From Kocuria palustris (GTDB taxonomy: Bacteria > Actinomycetota > Actinomycetes > Actinomycetales > Micrococcaceae): a DNA stretch of 64,000 nucleotides. The notes beneath the pieces are model-generated. The model did no database searches and was not told the origin of the DNA. It worked only from the letters and a program-made list of their open reading frames with translations. Below, piece by piece: positions 29,854-38,631 of this stretch. Made by a program: the position numbers and the translations under genes. Each line of letters begins with the position of its first letter. Within the stretch, counting starts at the first letter, position 1. The DNA lies in the NCBI RefSeq assembly GCF_016907795.1, contig NZ_JAFBCR010000001.1, forward strand, positions 2,232,001 through 2,296,000, read 5' to 3'.

Positions 29854-30846
29854 ATGCGCGTCGGAGCCATCGACTGCGGCACCAACTCGATCCGCCTGCT
29901 GATCACCGAGGCGGCCGACGACGCCCTGGGCGCCTCCCCGGCCGAGATCGAGCTGAACGAGCTCGTGCGCACCAAGGAGATGGTCCGCCTGGGCCAGGGG
30001 GTGGATGCGACCGGCTGGCTGGCCCAGGAGGCGCTGGAGCGCACGTTCGCGGCCGTCGACGGCTTCGCCCGCCTGCTCGATGAGCACGCCGTGGACTCGG
30101 TGCGCTTCGTGGCCACCTCGGCCACCCGCGACGCCGGCAACCGGCACGTCTTCGTGGACGGCATCCGCTCGCGCCTGGGCGTGGCCCCCGAGGTGATCTC
30201 GGGCGAGGAGGAGGCGGCCCTGTCCTTCGCGGGGGCCACCATGGTGGCCGCTCCGGAGTCCGAGGACGATCGCACGATGGTCGTGGACCTGGGCGGCGGC
30301 TCGACCGAGCTCGTGCTCGGCAGCTCGGCGGGGATCCTGGCCTCGCGCTCGCTGAACATCGGCTGCGTGCGCATGACCGAGCGCCACCTGGGCTCCAACC
30401 CGCCCACCGAGGCACAGCAGCGCGCGGTGCTGGCGGATGTGGACCGCGCCCTGGACTCCGCGGCGCTGACCGTCCCGCTGGGCCAGACCCGGAAGATCGT
30501 GGGCGTGGCCGGGACCGTCACCACCATCACCGCACTGGCCCTGGGCCTGGAGGACTACGACGAGCAGCGGATCAACGGCGCCGAGCTGCCGATCTCCGAT
30601 CTGGAGCGCACCTGCCGCGAGCTCACCGCCATGACCCGGGAGCAGCGCGACGCCCTGGGCGTCATGCACCCCGGGCGCGGCGACGTGATCGGCGGCGGCG
30701 CCCTGGTGTGGCGGCGCGTGCTGCAGCGGATCGCCGAGGCCACCGACGGGCGTGTGAGCACCGCCACCACGAGCGAGCACGATATTTTGGACGGCATCGC
30801 ACTGTCCCGCCTGTCCACCATCCCCCAGAAGGCTCCGCTGGCCTGA
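29854..30846 (+). CDS. Ppx/GppA family exopolyphosphatase
   Basis: This 330-residue protein belongs to the ASKHA-fold Ppx/GppA phosphatases, which degrade polyphosphate or pppGpp. The phosphate-binding loops are clear: AIDCGTNSIRLLI at the N terminus, SATRDAGN, ISGEEEA, VVDLGGGSTELVLG, and GVAGTVTTITALAL. It is the short, single-domain form usual in actinobacteria (about 310-340 residues). It ends the eno-associated gene block; 47 bp separate it from DUF501. Whether it acts on polyphosphate or guanosine pentaphosphate cannot be seen. Confidence 0.93.
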   Translation: MRVGAIDCGTNSIRLLITEAADDALGASPAEIELNELVRTKEMVRLGQGVDATGWLAQEALERTFAAVDGFARLLDEHAVDSVRFVATSATRDAGNRHVFVDGIRSRLGVAPEVISGEEEAALSFAGATMVAAPESEDDRTMVVDLGGGSTELVLGSSAGILASRSLNIGCVRMTERHLGSNPPTEAQQRAVLADVDRALDSAALTVPLGQTRKIVGVAGTVTTITALALGLEDYDEQRINGAELPISDLERTCRELTAMTREQRDALGVMHPGRGDVIGGGALVWRRVLQRIAEATDGRVSTATTSEHDILDGIALSRLSTIPQKAPLA

Positions 30847-30905
30847 CGTCCCCGGTGCGCCTGCCGACCCGGATCCGCTTCGCGGAGTCCACGAAGGACC
30901 TGACC

Positions 30906-32315
30906 ATGAGCCCCTCAGCCTCCGAGCGCATCTCCGGCAATGGAGGGCGGGGCCCGGTCCGCACCGCCGTGGCGCTGAGCGCCTCCGTCGTGCTGAGCGG
31001 GATGCTCACCAGCGCGGTCATCGCCGGCCCCGTCCAGGCCACCGAGGAGACCCCGGTGCCGGATGGCCCCGCGCCGTCGGTGCCGGTCACGGACCCGTCG
31101 GACGTGCCCGGGCCGGAGCCCTCGCAGCCGGCCGAGTCCACCGAGATCTCCGAGTCGCAGGCCCGCGCGGACGAGTACTGGCTCGATGAGTACGGCGTCC
31201 GCGACGCCTGGAAGGCCTCGCGCGGGGAGGGCGCCACGATCGCGATCATCGACACCGGCGTGGACGGCTCGCACCCGGACCTCGAGGGGGCCGTCTCGGG
31301 GGGAACGGACGTCTCCGGCATCGGGGCCGCGAACGGCCAGGAGCCGCTGGGGGCGGATCCCGATCACGGGACCATGGTCGCCTCCGTCGCGGCCGGGCGC
31401 GGCCACGGCGCCGATCACGCCGAGGGCATCATCGGCGTGGCCCCCGAGGCGGAGATCCTGGCCGTGTCGACCGCGCTGGGAACCGATGAGGCCGGCGTGC
31501 GCTCGACCGACGAGCAGATCCCCGATGCCGTGCGCTGGGCCGTCGACAACGGCGCCGACGTGATCAACATGTCCGTGGGCTCCCCGCAGCAGTCCTGGCC
31601 CGAGTCCTGGGACTCGGCGTTCGCCTACGCGGAGGAGAAGGACGTCCTGATCGTGGCGGCGGCAGGCAACCGCGGAAACGGCCTGGTGCAGGTGGGCGCT
31701 CCGGCGACCATCCCCAGCGTGCTGACCGTGGGCGGGGTGGATCAGGACGGGCAGGCCGGCTGGGAGTCGTCGTCGCAGGGGATCTCGATCTCGGTGGCGG
31801 GTCCGGCGGAGGAGCTCGTGGGAGCCACTCCGGGAGACGGCTATGCCAGCTGGACGGGCACCTCCGCCTCCGCCCCCATCGTGGCGGGCACGGCAGCCCT
31901 GATCCGCTCGGAGCATCCAGAGCTCAGCGCCGACGAGGTGGCTCACCGGATCACGGCCTCGGCCGAGGACGCGGGCGAGCCCGGCAAGGACCCGCTCTAC
32001 GGCTACGGGATCCTGGACGTGAACCGGGCGGTGACCGCGGACCTGCCGGAGATGGAGGACTCTCCGCTGGGCTCCATGGAGCAGTGGATCGAGGTGCATC
32101 GCCGTCACGACAGCGAGCCGAGCGCCTCGGCAGCGACCTCCGGGCCGCCGCTGACGGAGGATGTGACGGTCGAGGCGGAGGCTCCGGAGCCCGTCGAGCC
32201 GCTGAACTCGACCGGGAGGCTGCCGATCTTCGTGCTGGCCGGATTCGGGCTGCTGGTCGCCGCGATCACGATCGGGGCGGTCCGGCACATCCGCTGGCTG
32301 CTGCGCCGCGGCTGA
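30906..32315 (+). CDS. membrane-anchored subtilisin-like serine protease (S8)
   Basis: This 469-residue protein is a secreted subtilase held to the membrane. It has a signal peptide (residues about 17-45), a proline-rich propeptide-like stretch, then the S8 catalytic domain with D116 in IIDTGVDG, H154 in DHGTMVAS and S320 in GTSASAPIVAG. A linker rich in P and E leads to one C-terminal helix (LPIFVLAGFGLLVAAITIGAV) followed by RRG. This layout is like the mycosins of type VII secretion, but no ESX genes are nearby. The ATG at 30906 has AAGGA 7 nt upstream. The substrate is unknown. Confidence 0.92.
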   Translation: MSPSASERISGNGGRGPVRTAVALSASVVLSGMLTSAVIAGPVQATEETPVPDGPAPSVPVTDPSDVPGPEPSQPAESTEISESQARADEYWLDEYGVRDAWKASRGEGATIAIIDTGVDGSHPDLEGAVSGGTDVSGIGAANGQEPLGADPDHGTMVASVAAGRGHGADHAEGIIGVAPEAEILAVSTALGTDEAGVRSTDEQIPDAVRWAVDNGADVINMSVGSPQQSWPESWDSAFAYAEEKDVLIVAAAGNRGNGLVQVGAPATIPSVLTVGGVDQDGQAGWESSSQGISISVAGPAEELVGATPGDGYASWTGTSASAPIVAGTAALIRSEHPELSADEVAHRITASAEDAGEPGKDPLYGYGILDVNRAVTADLPEMEDSPLGSMEQWIEVHRRHDSEPSASAATSGPPLTEDVTVEAEAPEPVEPLNSTGRLPIFVLAGFGLLVAAITIGAVRHIRWLLRRG

Positions 32316-32433
32316 GGCCCCGCACCTCTCGGCGAGCCCCTCGTGAGGGCTCCCGACCGGGCGACGGATGAGATGTGCGTGAACTCTCGAGACGCACGGG
32401 GGAGCGGGGGCGAGGACGGCCTCGTCCTATGAC

Positions 32434-32439
32434 TAGACT
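32434..32439 (+). promoter_or_regulatory. -10 hexamer TAGACT for ndh
   Basis: TAGACT lies 7 nt before the ATG at 32447, supporting this start over upstream in-frame codons. Confidence 0.55.
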
Positions 32440-32446
32440 CGAAACC

Positions 32447-33835
32447 ATGTCTAGCTCTTTCCTGGCAAAGGACCGTAATCGCATCCTCATCGTGGGCGGC
32501 GGGTACCTGGGCTACCACGTGGCCCAGGGGCTCCAGAAGCGGATCAAGGAGTCCGGCGGCATCGTCACGATCGTCGATCCGAACCCCTACATGATGTATC
32601 TGCCCTTCCTCCCGGAGGTCGCTGCCGGCAGCCTCGAGGCGCGCTCCGCCGTGGCTCCCTTCCAGCAGTTCCTCAAGGACACCGAGTCGCTGTCGGGCCG
32701 TGTCATCGGCATCGACCACGACAAGCGCGTGGCCACTGTGGCCTCCATCAACGACGGCCCCGTCTTCGAGGTCCCCTACGACGAGATCGTGCTCGCCGCG
32801 GGCTCCGTGACCCGCGCCTTCCCCATCCCGGGGCTGGGCGAGTCCGCGATCGGCATGAAGTCCATCGAGGAAGCCGTGGCGGTGCGCAACTGGGTCTTCG
32901 AGCGCATCAGCGCCGCCTCCCAGATGGAGGACGGTCCGGAGCGCCGCAAGGCCCTGACCTTCGTGCTGGTCGGCGGCGGCTTCGCAGGCATCGAGACCAT
33001 CGGCGAGCTCGAGGACGCGGCACGCAGGGCCGCAGAGCGCAACCCGCGCGTGAAGGTCTCCGACCTGCGCTTCGTGCTGGTCGAGGCGGCCGGGCGCATC
33101 ATGCCCGAGGTCTCCCAGGACCGCGCGGAGAAGGTCGTGGCCGAGCTGCGCTCGCGCGGTGTGGAGGTGCTGCTGAACACCTCGCTGGAATCTGCCGAGG
33201 ACGATCACATCAAGCTGATCAACATGCAGGACAAGTCCCCGGCCGGCGAGTTCGACGCCGACACCCTGATCTGGACCGCTGGCGTTCAGGCGAACCCGCT
33301 GTTCAAGAAGAACACCCCGTTCCCCGTCGACGACCGCGGCCGCGTCCGCGCCGGAGCAGACCTGCGGGTCACCGGCGACGACGGCCCCATCCCGGGCGCC
33401 TGGACCGGCGGTGACAACGCCGCAGTTCCGGATCTGTCCGGTCAGGGCCCCGGCGGCTTCTGCGTCCCGAACGCGCAGCACGCCATCCGCCAGGCCAAGG
33501 TCATGGTCAAGAACATCCTGGCCGCCCGCGAGGGCAAGCCGCTGGACGACTACTACCACGAGAGCCTCGGCACCGTGGCGGGCCTGGGCTTGTACAAGGG
33601 CGCGGCCAACCTCAAGGGCATCGAGTTCTCCGGCCCCCTGGCCTGGCTCATGCACCGCGGCTACCACGCCTACGCCATGCCGACTCTGGACCGTAAGTTC
33701 CGCATCCTCAGCGAGTGGACTGCCAATATGGTCTTCGGGCGCAACACCACCCAGATCCGCCACGTGCGCGATCCTCGCCTGAACTTCGAGACGGCCACCG
33801 GCCAGGAGGTCGTGCGCAAGCAGGCCAGGCTCTGA
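32447..33835 (+). CDS. ndh: type II NADH dehydrogenase
   Basis: This 462-residue flavoprotein passes electrons from NADH to menaquinone without pumping protons, on the cytosolic face of the membrane. Residues about 13-35 form the FAD-binding fold (RILIVGGGYLGYHVAQGL). FVLVGGGFAGIETIGELED is the second Rossmann loop for NADH, WTAGVQANPL and the GGDNAAVPD segment bind FAD, and NAQHAIRQAK is the quinone-site helix. The C terminus has the amphipathic membrane-binding region of the family. With sdhCDAB it belongs to the respiratory chain. Confidence 0.96.
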   Translation: MSSSFLAKDRNRILIVGGGYLGYHVAQGLQKRIKESGGIVTIVDPNPYMMYLPFLPEVAAGSLEARSAVAPFQQFLKDTESLSGRVIGIDHDKRVATVASINDGPVFEVPYDEIVLAAGSVTRAFPIPGLGESAIGMKSIEEAVAVRNWVFERISAASQMEDGPERRKALTFVLVGGGFAGIETIGELEDAARRAAERNPRVKVSDLRFVLVEAAGRIMPEVSQDRAEKVVAELRSRGVEVLLNTSLESAEDDHIKLINMQDKSPAGEFDADTLIWTAGVQANPLFKKNTPFPVDDRGRVRAGADLRVTGDDGPIPGAWTGGDNAAVPDLSGQGPGGFCVPNAQHAIRQAKVMVKNILAAREGKPLDDYYHESLGTVAGLGLYKGAANLKGIEFSGPLAWLMHRGYHAYAMPTLDRKFRILSEWTANMVFGRNTTQIRHVRDPRLNFETATGQEVVRKQARL

Positions 33836-33851
33836 CCCTGCGGACATCGAC

Positions 33852-33887
33852 CGGACGCCCCTTCCGCCCAGGCGGGAGGGGCGTCCG
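33852..33887 (+). terminator. hairpin terminator after ndh
   Basis: Bases 33852-33868 pair with 33871-33887 (17 bp with one G-T pair) around a 2-nt centre. It lies between the ndh stop and the tRNA gene that starts 9 bp later. Confidence 0.8.
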
Positions 33888-33895
33888 ACGTCCAG

Positions 33896-33972
33896 GCCCC
33901 CATAGCCCAATCGGCAGAGGCAGCGGACTTAAAATCCGCTCAGTCTGGGTTCGAGTCCCAGTGGGGGCACCA
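33896..33972 (+). tRNA. tRNA with anticodon UAA (Leu)
   Basis: The cloverleaf is complete. The acceptor stem is GCCCCCA (33896-33902) with TGGGGGC (33962-33968), and the CCA end is encoded. The anticodon arm GCGGA-CTTAAAA-TCCGC puts TAA at 33930-33932. The T arm is CTGGG-TTCGAGT-CCCAG. The anticodon reads UUA, so leucine. The variable region is only 5 nt (33940-33944), whereas bacterial leucine tRNAs normally have a long variable arm. The D stem is 3 bp. Confidence 0.9.
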
Positions 33973-34024
33973 GCAGACCGCCGCGGAGTCGGCGGAAGAG
34001 GCGCGGGGCTCCGCGGCAGACTGG

Positions 34025-34447
34025 TCAGGCGCTGGCGACCGGGTACATCCGGGCCCGCAGCTGCGAGCTGGGGACCACCTCGCGGCCGAACGGGAAGCAG
34101 GTCACGGGGATCATCTTCACGTTCGCCCATGCCAGCGGGATGCCGATGATCGTCACAGCCTGGGCCACGGCGGTGAGCACGTGGCCCAGGGCGAGCCACC
34201 AGCCCGCGATGACGAACCACAGGATGTTGCCGATGCCGCTGAGGGCACCGGCCCGGCGGGTGGTGATGACCTCGCGGCCGAAGGGCCAGATGACGAATCC
34301 GGCGATGCGGAACGACGCCAGCCCGAACGGGATGGTCACGATCAGCAGGCAGGCCAGGATCCCGGCCAGCGCGTAGCCCAGGAAGAGGGTCCATCCGGCG
34401 GTCAGGAACCAGATGATGTTGAGGATGAATGACAGGAGGCTTCTCAT
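34025..34447 (-). CDS. YccF domain-containing membrane protein
   Basis: This 140-residue protein consists of two copies of the YccF (DUF307) unit. The first is LNIIWFLTAGWTLFLGYALAGILACLLIVTIPFG and the second GNILWFVIAGWWLALGHVLTAVAQAVTIIGIPLA, each followed by a conserved P-F-G-R-E segment (IWPFGREV, CFPFGREVV). Each unit has two hydrophobic helices, so four in all. The family is widespread but of unknown function. The gene is transcribed away from the YceI-like gene. Confidence 0.92.
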   Translation of the reverse strand: MRSLLSFILNIIWFLTAGWTLFLGYALAGILACLLIVTIPFGLASFRIAGFVIWPFGREVITTRRAGALSGIGNILWFVIAGWWLALGHVLTAVAQAVTIIGIPLAWANVKMIPVTCFPFGREVVPSSQLRARMYPVASA

Positions 34448-34513
34448 ATACCGAGACTAGCCGACGGGGCGCTGCGGCCGCGGGTCCCCGTGACTGCCCG
34501 GTGATGCATCGCT

Positions 34514-34548
34514 CCAGTTCACAGGGCAGATGAGCGCCCCTGAACTGG
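34514..34548. repeat. inverted repeat between yccF- and yceI-like genes
   Basis: CCAGTTCA (34514-34521) pairs perfectly with TGAACTGG (34541-34548), and a bulged GGGC/GCCC continues the stem inward. It could be an operator or a hairpin in the divergent promoter region. Confidence 0.5.
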
Positions 34549-34645
34549 GGACCGATGAGGTGCCCTCGGGGTGGGGCCCGGCCCTACGATGGGGGAGCGG
34601 GGTCTGGTCGCCCGCGCAGCCACGACGCAGGCAGGGGAGACGAAC

Positions 34646-35224
34646 ATGAGCGCTCAGAGCGAGCTGACAGGGACCTGGAGCATCGATCCGACCCACAGCC
34701 GGGTGGGCTTCTCCTCGCGCCACGCGATGGTCACCAAGGTCCGAGGGGCCTTCAACGACGTCTCGGGCACCGCGCAGCTGGATGCCGAGGACATGTCGCG
34801 CTCGCAGGTGCGAGTCGTCCTGCAGGTGGCTAGCGTGGACACCCGCAGTCCTCAGCGCGATGCCCACCTGCGCAGCGCCGACTTCTTCGATGCGCAGCAG
34901 CACCCCACCATCGAGTTCGACTCCACGGCGGTAGATGAGGTGGACGAGAATCAGTTCATCGTCACCGGCGAGCTCACAATCCGGGGCGTGACCCGCACGA
35001 TCTCCGTGCCGCTGGAGCTGCTGGGTGTGGACACCGATCCCTTCGGGCAGCTGCGAGCCGGCCTGGAGGGCTCGCGACGCATCGACCGCAAGGACTGGGG
35101 CGTCTCCTGGAACACCCCGCTGGACTCCGGCGGCGTGCTCGTCTCGGACAAGATCACCCTCGAGTTCGAGCTCTCCCTGGTGAAGGAGGCTCCCGCGGAG
35201 GCCGAGCCCGAGCAGCGGGGCTGA
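34646..35224 (+). CDS. YceI family protein
   Basis: This 192-residue protein is a YceI-like lipocalin-fold protein; family members bind long isoprenoids such as polyprenyl pyrophosphates or quinone precursors. The start TGTWSIDPTHSRVGFSSRH is the family signature, followed by VRGAFNDVSGTAQLD, the HLRSADFFDAQQHPTIEF block, and GELTIRGVTRTISVPLEL. There is no signal peptide, so this member is probably cytosolic, as is common in actinobacteria. The ATG at 34646 has GGGGAG at good spacing. A possible -10, TACGAT, lies at 34585-34590. Confidence 0.95.
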   Translation: MSAQSELTGTWSIDPTHSRVGFSSRHAMVTKVRGAFNDVSGTAQLDAEDMSRSQVRVVLQVASVDTRSPQRDAHLRSADFFDAQQHPTIEFDSTAVDEVDENQFIVTGELTIRGVTRTISVPLELLGVDTDPFGQLRAGLEGSRRIDRKDWGVSWNTPLDSGGVLVSDKITLEFELSLVKEAPAEAEPEQRG

Positions 35225-35247
35225 GCGGCCGCCGTCGCGGTCCGGGG

Positions 35248-35253
35248 TAGTGT
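35248..35253 (+). promoter_or_regulatory. -10 hexamer TAGTGT for FrnE-like gene
   Basis: TAGTGT lies 7 nt before the ATG at 35261, in the 36-bp gap after the YceI gene. Confidence 0.55.
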
Positions 35254-35260
35254 CCCGGAC

Positions 35261-35995
35261 ATGGAATCTCCCCTGAGCGCGCCCGAGCCCGGCACCCTGA
35301 GCATCGACATCTGGTCGGATGTCATGTGCCCGTTCTGCTGCCTGGGCGATCGCCACCTGGAGCTGGCGCTGGAGCAGTTCGAGCACCGCGACGCCGTGCG
35401 CGTGCTCTACCACTCGTTCCTGCTCGCCCCGGAGCTCCCCGAGGGCGAGACCATGCCCATGATCCAGATGCTGGCTGAGCACAAGGGCATGAGCCTGGAG
35501 CAGATCCATGAGATGCATCGTCCGCTGATCGCTCGAGGCCGCGAGGTCGGGATCGACTATGCGATGGATGACGTGATCTCGTCGTCCACGCGCAGGGCCC
35601 ACGAGCTGGGCCATTTCGCTCAGGCGCGCGGCCGCGGTCCGGAGATGATGCGGCGCCTGTTCCGCGCCCACTGGTCCGAGGGCCTGAATCTCGATGACGT
35701 CGACGTCCTCGTCCGCCTGGCCGACGAGGTCGGGCTGGATCCCGAGCAGGCCCGTACCGCTCTGCAGGAGCGCACCTGGCAGCGGGCGGTCCAGGACGAC
35801 CTGACGGTGGCCCGCAGCCTGGGGGTGCAGGGCGTGCCGTTCTTCGTGCTCGACTCGCGCTATGCGGTCTCGGGAGCGCAGCCGCCGGAGGTGCTGCTGG
35901 AGGCGCTGCGCACCGCTTGGGCCGCCTCAGCGGAGGGCTCAGAGGCGGACGACGACGGCGCCGAGGGCGCTGATGGGCATCGGTCCGCGCACTGA
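35261..35995 (+). CDS. FrnE-like DsbA family oxidoreductase
   Basis: This 244-residue protein has a thioredoxin fold with an inserted helical domain, as in FrnE and DsbA-type 2-hydroxychromene isomerase relatives. The redox motif C-P-F-C lies in SDVMCPFCCLGDRHLE near residue 28, with a third cysteine directly after it. The helical insert contains RAHELGHFAQARG and LFRAHWSEGLNLDDVD. GVQGVPFFVLDSRYAVSGAQ carries the cis-proline. No signal peptide is present, so it works in the cytosol, probably in oxidative-stress defence; this role is inferred from the family. Confidence 0.93.
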   Translation: MESPLSAPEPGTLSIDIWSDVMCPFCCLGDRHLELALEQFEHRDAVRVLYHSFLLAPELPEGETMPMIQMLAEHKGMSLEQIHEMHRPLIARGREVGIDYAMDDVISSSTRRAHELGHFAQARGRGPEMMRRLFRAHWSEGLNLDDVDVLVRLADEVGLDPEQARTALQERTWQRAVQDDLTVARSLGVQGVPFFVLDSRYAVSGAQPPEVLLEALRTAWAASAEGSEADDDGAEGADGHRSAH

Positions 35996-36198
35996 TCGGC
36001 GGGACGTCAGACCGCTCCCACTTCGATCGGATACCTCGCTGTTTCGAGAGAATCCTCCTATCATCCCAGGGTTGCTCGAATCGTAGGAGTCGCCTGGGAA
36101 TCTCCCCATAGCAGTCGTCATGCCCTCTGGGCGAGGTGCTCGCACGTGCGCTCCTGCGGTTCGACCCGAGCACTCGAAGCCAGCGAAGGGAGCACTGC

Positions 36199-38511
36199 GT
36201 GAGCGAATCCGAGCACGAGAAGACAGCAGGAGAAGGAGGGCAGCGGACACCGCTGGACCGCCAGCGCCTCGGCGGCACGGACAGGGATCAGCAGCGCGAG
36301 ACCAAGCGCGAGCAGAAGCGGGCCCCCGTCTCCTCCGCGGAGCTCTCGGCCGGATACACCGCTCTGACACAGGACCGCGGACCGCGGGTCAACTGGGTGG
36401 TGTTCCTCATTGCGGCGGCTGCGATCCTGGCGTTCTCGGTCTTCGCCATGGCCGCCCCGGACGGGACCCGCGAGACCATGCACGGCATCGTGCTGTGGAT
36501 CGCCGAGAACCTGGGCTGGTACTACGTCCTGACCGTGACCCTCGTGATCGGCTTCGTGCTGTGGGTGGCGTGCTCCAAGGAGGGCTCCGTCCGCCTCGGT
36601 CCGGATCATTCGCGCCCCGAGTACAAGTTCTTCACCTGGCTGGCCATGCTCTTCGCCGCCGGCGTGGGCATCGACATGCTGTTCTACTCGGTGACCGGGC
36701 CCATCACGCAGTTCATCCACCCGATCGACGGGGACCCGCGCAGCCTCGAGGCCGCGGAGGAGTCGGTCGTGTGGACCATGTTCCACTACGGCGTGGCCGG
36801 GTGGTCCATGTACTCCTTGATCGGCATGGCCCTGGGCTACTTCGCCTACCGCTGGGGCATGCCGCTGTCGATCCGCGCGGCGCTGTACCCGCTGCTCGGC
36901 AAGCGCGTGCGCGGGGCCACCGGCGATGTGATCGACATCTTCGCCCTGGTCGGCACCGTGTTCGGCGTGGCCACCTCCATGGGCATCGGCGTGGTGCTGC
37001 TCTCCGTCGGGTTCTCGACGCTGTTCGGCATCCCCGACGGGCTGGGACTGCAGATCGCTCTGATCATCGTGGCCGTGGTGCTCACGATCGCGGCCTGCAC
37101 GTCGGGCGTGGACAAGGGCATCCGCATCATCTCGGAGCTGAACATCTGGTCCGCTGCGGCCATGCTCGTCTACATCCTGATCTTCGGGCAGACCGCGTTC
37201 CTGATGAACGGCATCGTGCAGAACATCGGCCGGTTCATCTTCACCCTGCCCGAGCGCACGCTGCAGACCATGGGCTACAACCCGGACGGCGCGGAGTGGA
37301 TGGGCTCCTGGACCCTGTTCTTCTGGGCCTTCTGGCTGGCCTGGGGCCCGTTCGTGGGCCTGTTCCTGGCGCGCATCTCGCGCGGTCGCACGCTGCGCGA
37401 GTTCGTGCTCGCCGCGATCACGGCGCCGGTGCTGTGCGACTTCTTCATCGTGACGATCTTCGGCAACTCCGCGCTGCACGAGGTCATGGTCAACGGCAAC
37501 GAGGAGTTCGCCCGGCTGGCCATGGACAGCCCGGAGCAGGGCTGGTACGCGCTGCTGCAGATGTTCCCGGGAGCGACCTTCCTCATCGGCCTGGCCACGC
37601 TGTCCGGCCTGCTCTTCTACCTGACCTCCGCGAACTCCGGGGCCATGGTCATGTCGAACTACTCCTCGACCATCCCCGATCCCGCCGATGACGGGCCCAA
37701 GTGGCTGCGCATCTTCTGGGCCGTGCTCACCGCGATCCTCACGATCGCGATGCTCGTGGCAGGCGGCGTGACCACCATGGAGTACGCCACGCTGATCTTC
37801 GCCCTGCCGGTGACGATCGTGGCCTACCTGGTCATGGCCTCGTTCACGAAGGCGCTGCGCATGGAGAAGGCCGACCGCGAGGGCCGTGAGCTGCGTCGGT
37901 CCAACACCGCCGCCAGTGGCGGCCACGCCCCCGAGCGCAGCTGGCGCCAGCGCCTGGCCAACCTGCGCTCGTACCCGTCCAAGCGCCAGGTCGCTGAGTT
38001 CGTGACCAGCACCGTGCAGCCCGCGCTGAGCGATGTCTCCCGTGAGTTCGAGAAGCAGGGCTATGCATCCACGATGGCCGTCAATGAGCTGGCCGAGCAC
38101 GGGATCCCGTCCTCGAGCATCGAGGTGGACATGGGCGATCATCGTCCGTTCCGCTACGAGGTCGCCGCCGTGGAGACCAACGTCCCCATGGTCGGCGCGC
38201 GCATGGGCCAGAATCCGGAGCGCTACTTCCGCCTGGAGGTCTTCACCCAGACGGGCTCCGAGGGCTATGACCTGATGGGTGTGACCCGCCAGCAGATCAT
38301 CGACGACGTCCTGGACCGCTTCGAGTCCCACCTCGGGTTCCTGGACTACTCGACGCTGCACTCGACGGCCTCCGTGCTGACCCCTCCGCAGGAGACGGAT
38401 CCCGCAGACGACCTCACGCCGGTGCCCGGAGATCTGCCCGGCCCGCAGCCGGATTCCTCGCGGGTGGCCATGCCGTCGCCCGATGCCCCGGATCCGGATC
38501 AGCGCCGCTGA
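36199..38511 (+). CDS. BCCT family choline/betaine transporter
   Basis: This 770-residue protein is a betaine-choline-carnitine transporter with 12 predicted helices between residues about 75 and 555. Family landmarks are AAGVGIDMLFYSVTGP, HYGVAGWSMYSLIGMALGYFAYR and the W-rich FFWAFWLAWGPFVGLFLARISRGRTLREF. The long cytosolic C terminus (about 215 residues) resembles that of choline-type BetT proteins and may sense osmotic stress. The GTG at 36199 has AAGGGAG 7 nt upstream; an upstream ATG would add 21 poor residues. The 203-bp leader region contains overlapping short dyads at 36055-36099. Confidence 0.92.
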   Translation: MSESEHEKTAGEGGQRTPLDRQRLGGTDRDQQRETKREQKRAPVSSAELSAGYTALTQDRGPRVNWVVFLIAAAAILAFSVFAMAAPDGTRETMHGIVLWIAENLGWYYVLTVTLVIGFVLWVACSKEGSVRLGPDHSRPEYKFFTWLAMLFAAGVGIDMLFYSVTGPITQFIHPIDGDPRSLEAAEESVVWTMFHYGVAGWSMYSLIGMALGYFAYRWGMPLSIRAALYPLLGKRVRGATGDVIDIFALVGTVFGVATSMGIGVVLLSVGFSTLFGIPDGLGLQIALIIVAVVLTIAACTSGVDKGIRIISELNIWSAAAMLVYILIFGQTAFLMNGIVQNIGRFIFTLPERTLQTMGYNPDGAEWMGSWTLFFWAFWLAWGPFVGLFLARISRGRTLREFVLAAITAPVLCDFFIVTIFGNSALHEVMVNGNEEFARLAMDSPEQGWYALLQMFPGATFLIGLATLSGLLFYLTSANSGAMVMSNYSSTIPDPADDGPKWLRIFWAVLTAILTIAMLVAGGVTTMEYATLIFALPVTIVAYLVMASFTKALRMEKADREGRELRRSNTAASGGHAPERSWRQRLANLRSYPSKRQVAEFVTSTVQPALSDVSREFEKQGYASTMAVNELAEHGIPSSSIEVDMGDHRPFRYEVAAVETNVPMVGARMGQNPERYFRLEVFTQTGSEGYDLMGVTRQQIIDDVLDRFESHLGFLDYSTLHSTASVLTPPQETDPADDLTPVPGDLPGPQPDSSRVAMPSPDAPDPDQRR

Positions 38512-38530
38512 GGCTCCTGACCGGACACAG

Positions 38531-38565
38531 GCCTCCGTCCCGCCGCCACGCGTCGGGACGGGGGC
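38531..38565 (+). terminator. hairpin terminator after BCCT gene
   Basis: A 12-bp stem with one G-T pair (38531-38542 with 38554-38565) closes an 11-nt loop, 20 bp after the stop codon. Confidence 0.7.
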
Positions 38566-38618
38566 TGTCGCATCGGCGGCTCCGCTTCGACGGCGCCTTC
38601 CGACGGCTGCCACGGGGA

Positions 38619-38624
38619 TAGCCT
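38619..38624 (+). promoter_or_regulatory. -10 hexamer TAGCCT for MFS gene
   Basis: TAGCCT lies 7 nt before the ATG at 38632. Confidence 0.5.
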
Positions 38625-38631
38625 GCTCGAC

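Noticed and set aside
36051-36103. Overlapping dyads CTCCTA/TAGGAG and TCCCAGG/CCTGGGA before the BCCT gene as a pseudoknot
   Set aside because: Arms of 6-7 bp at 20-nt spacing are expected by chance in a region of this size. No further support was found.
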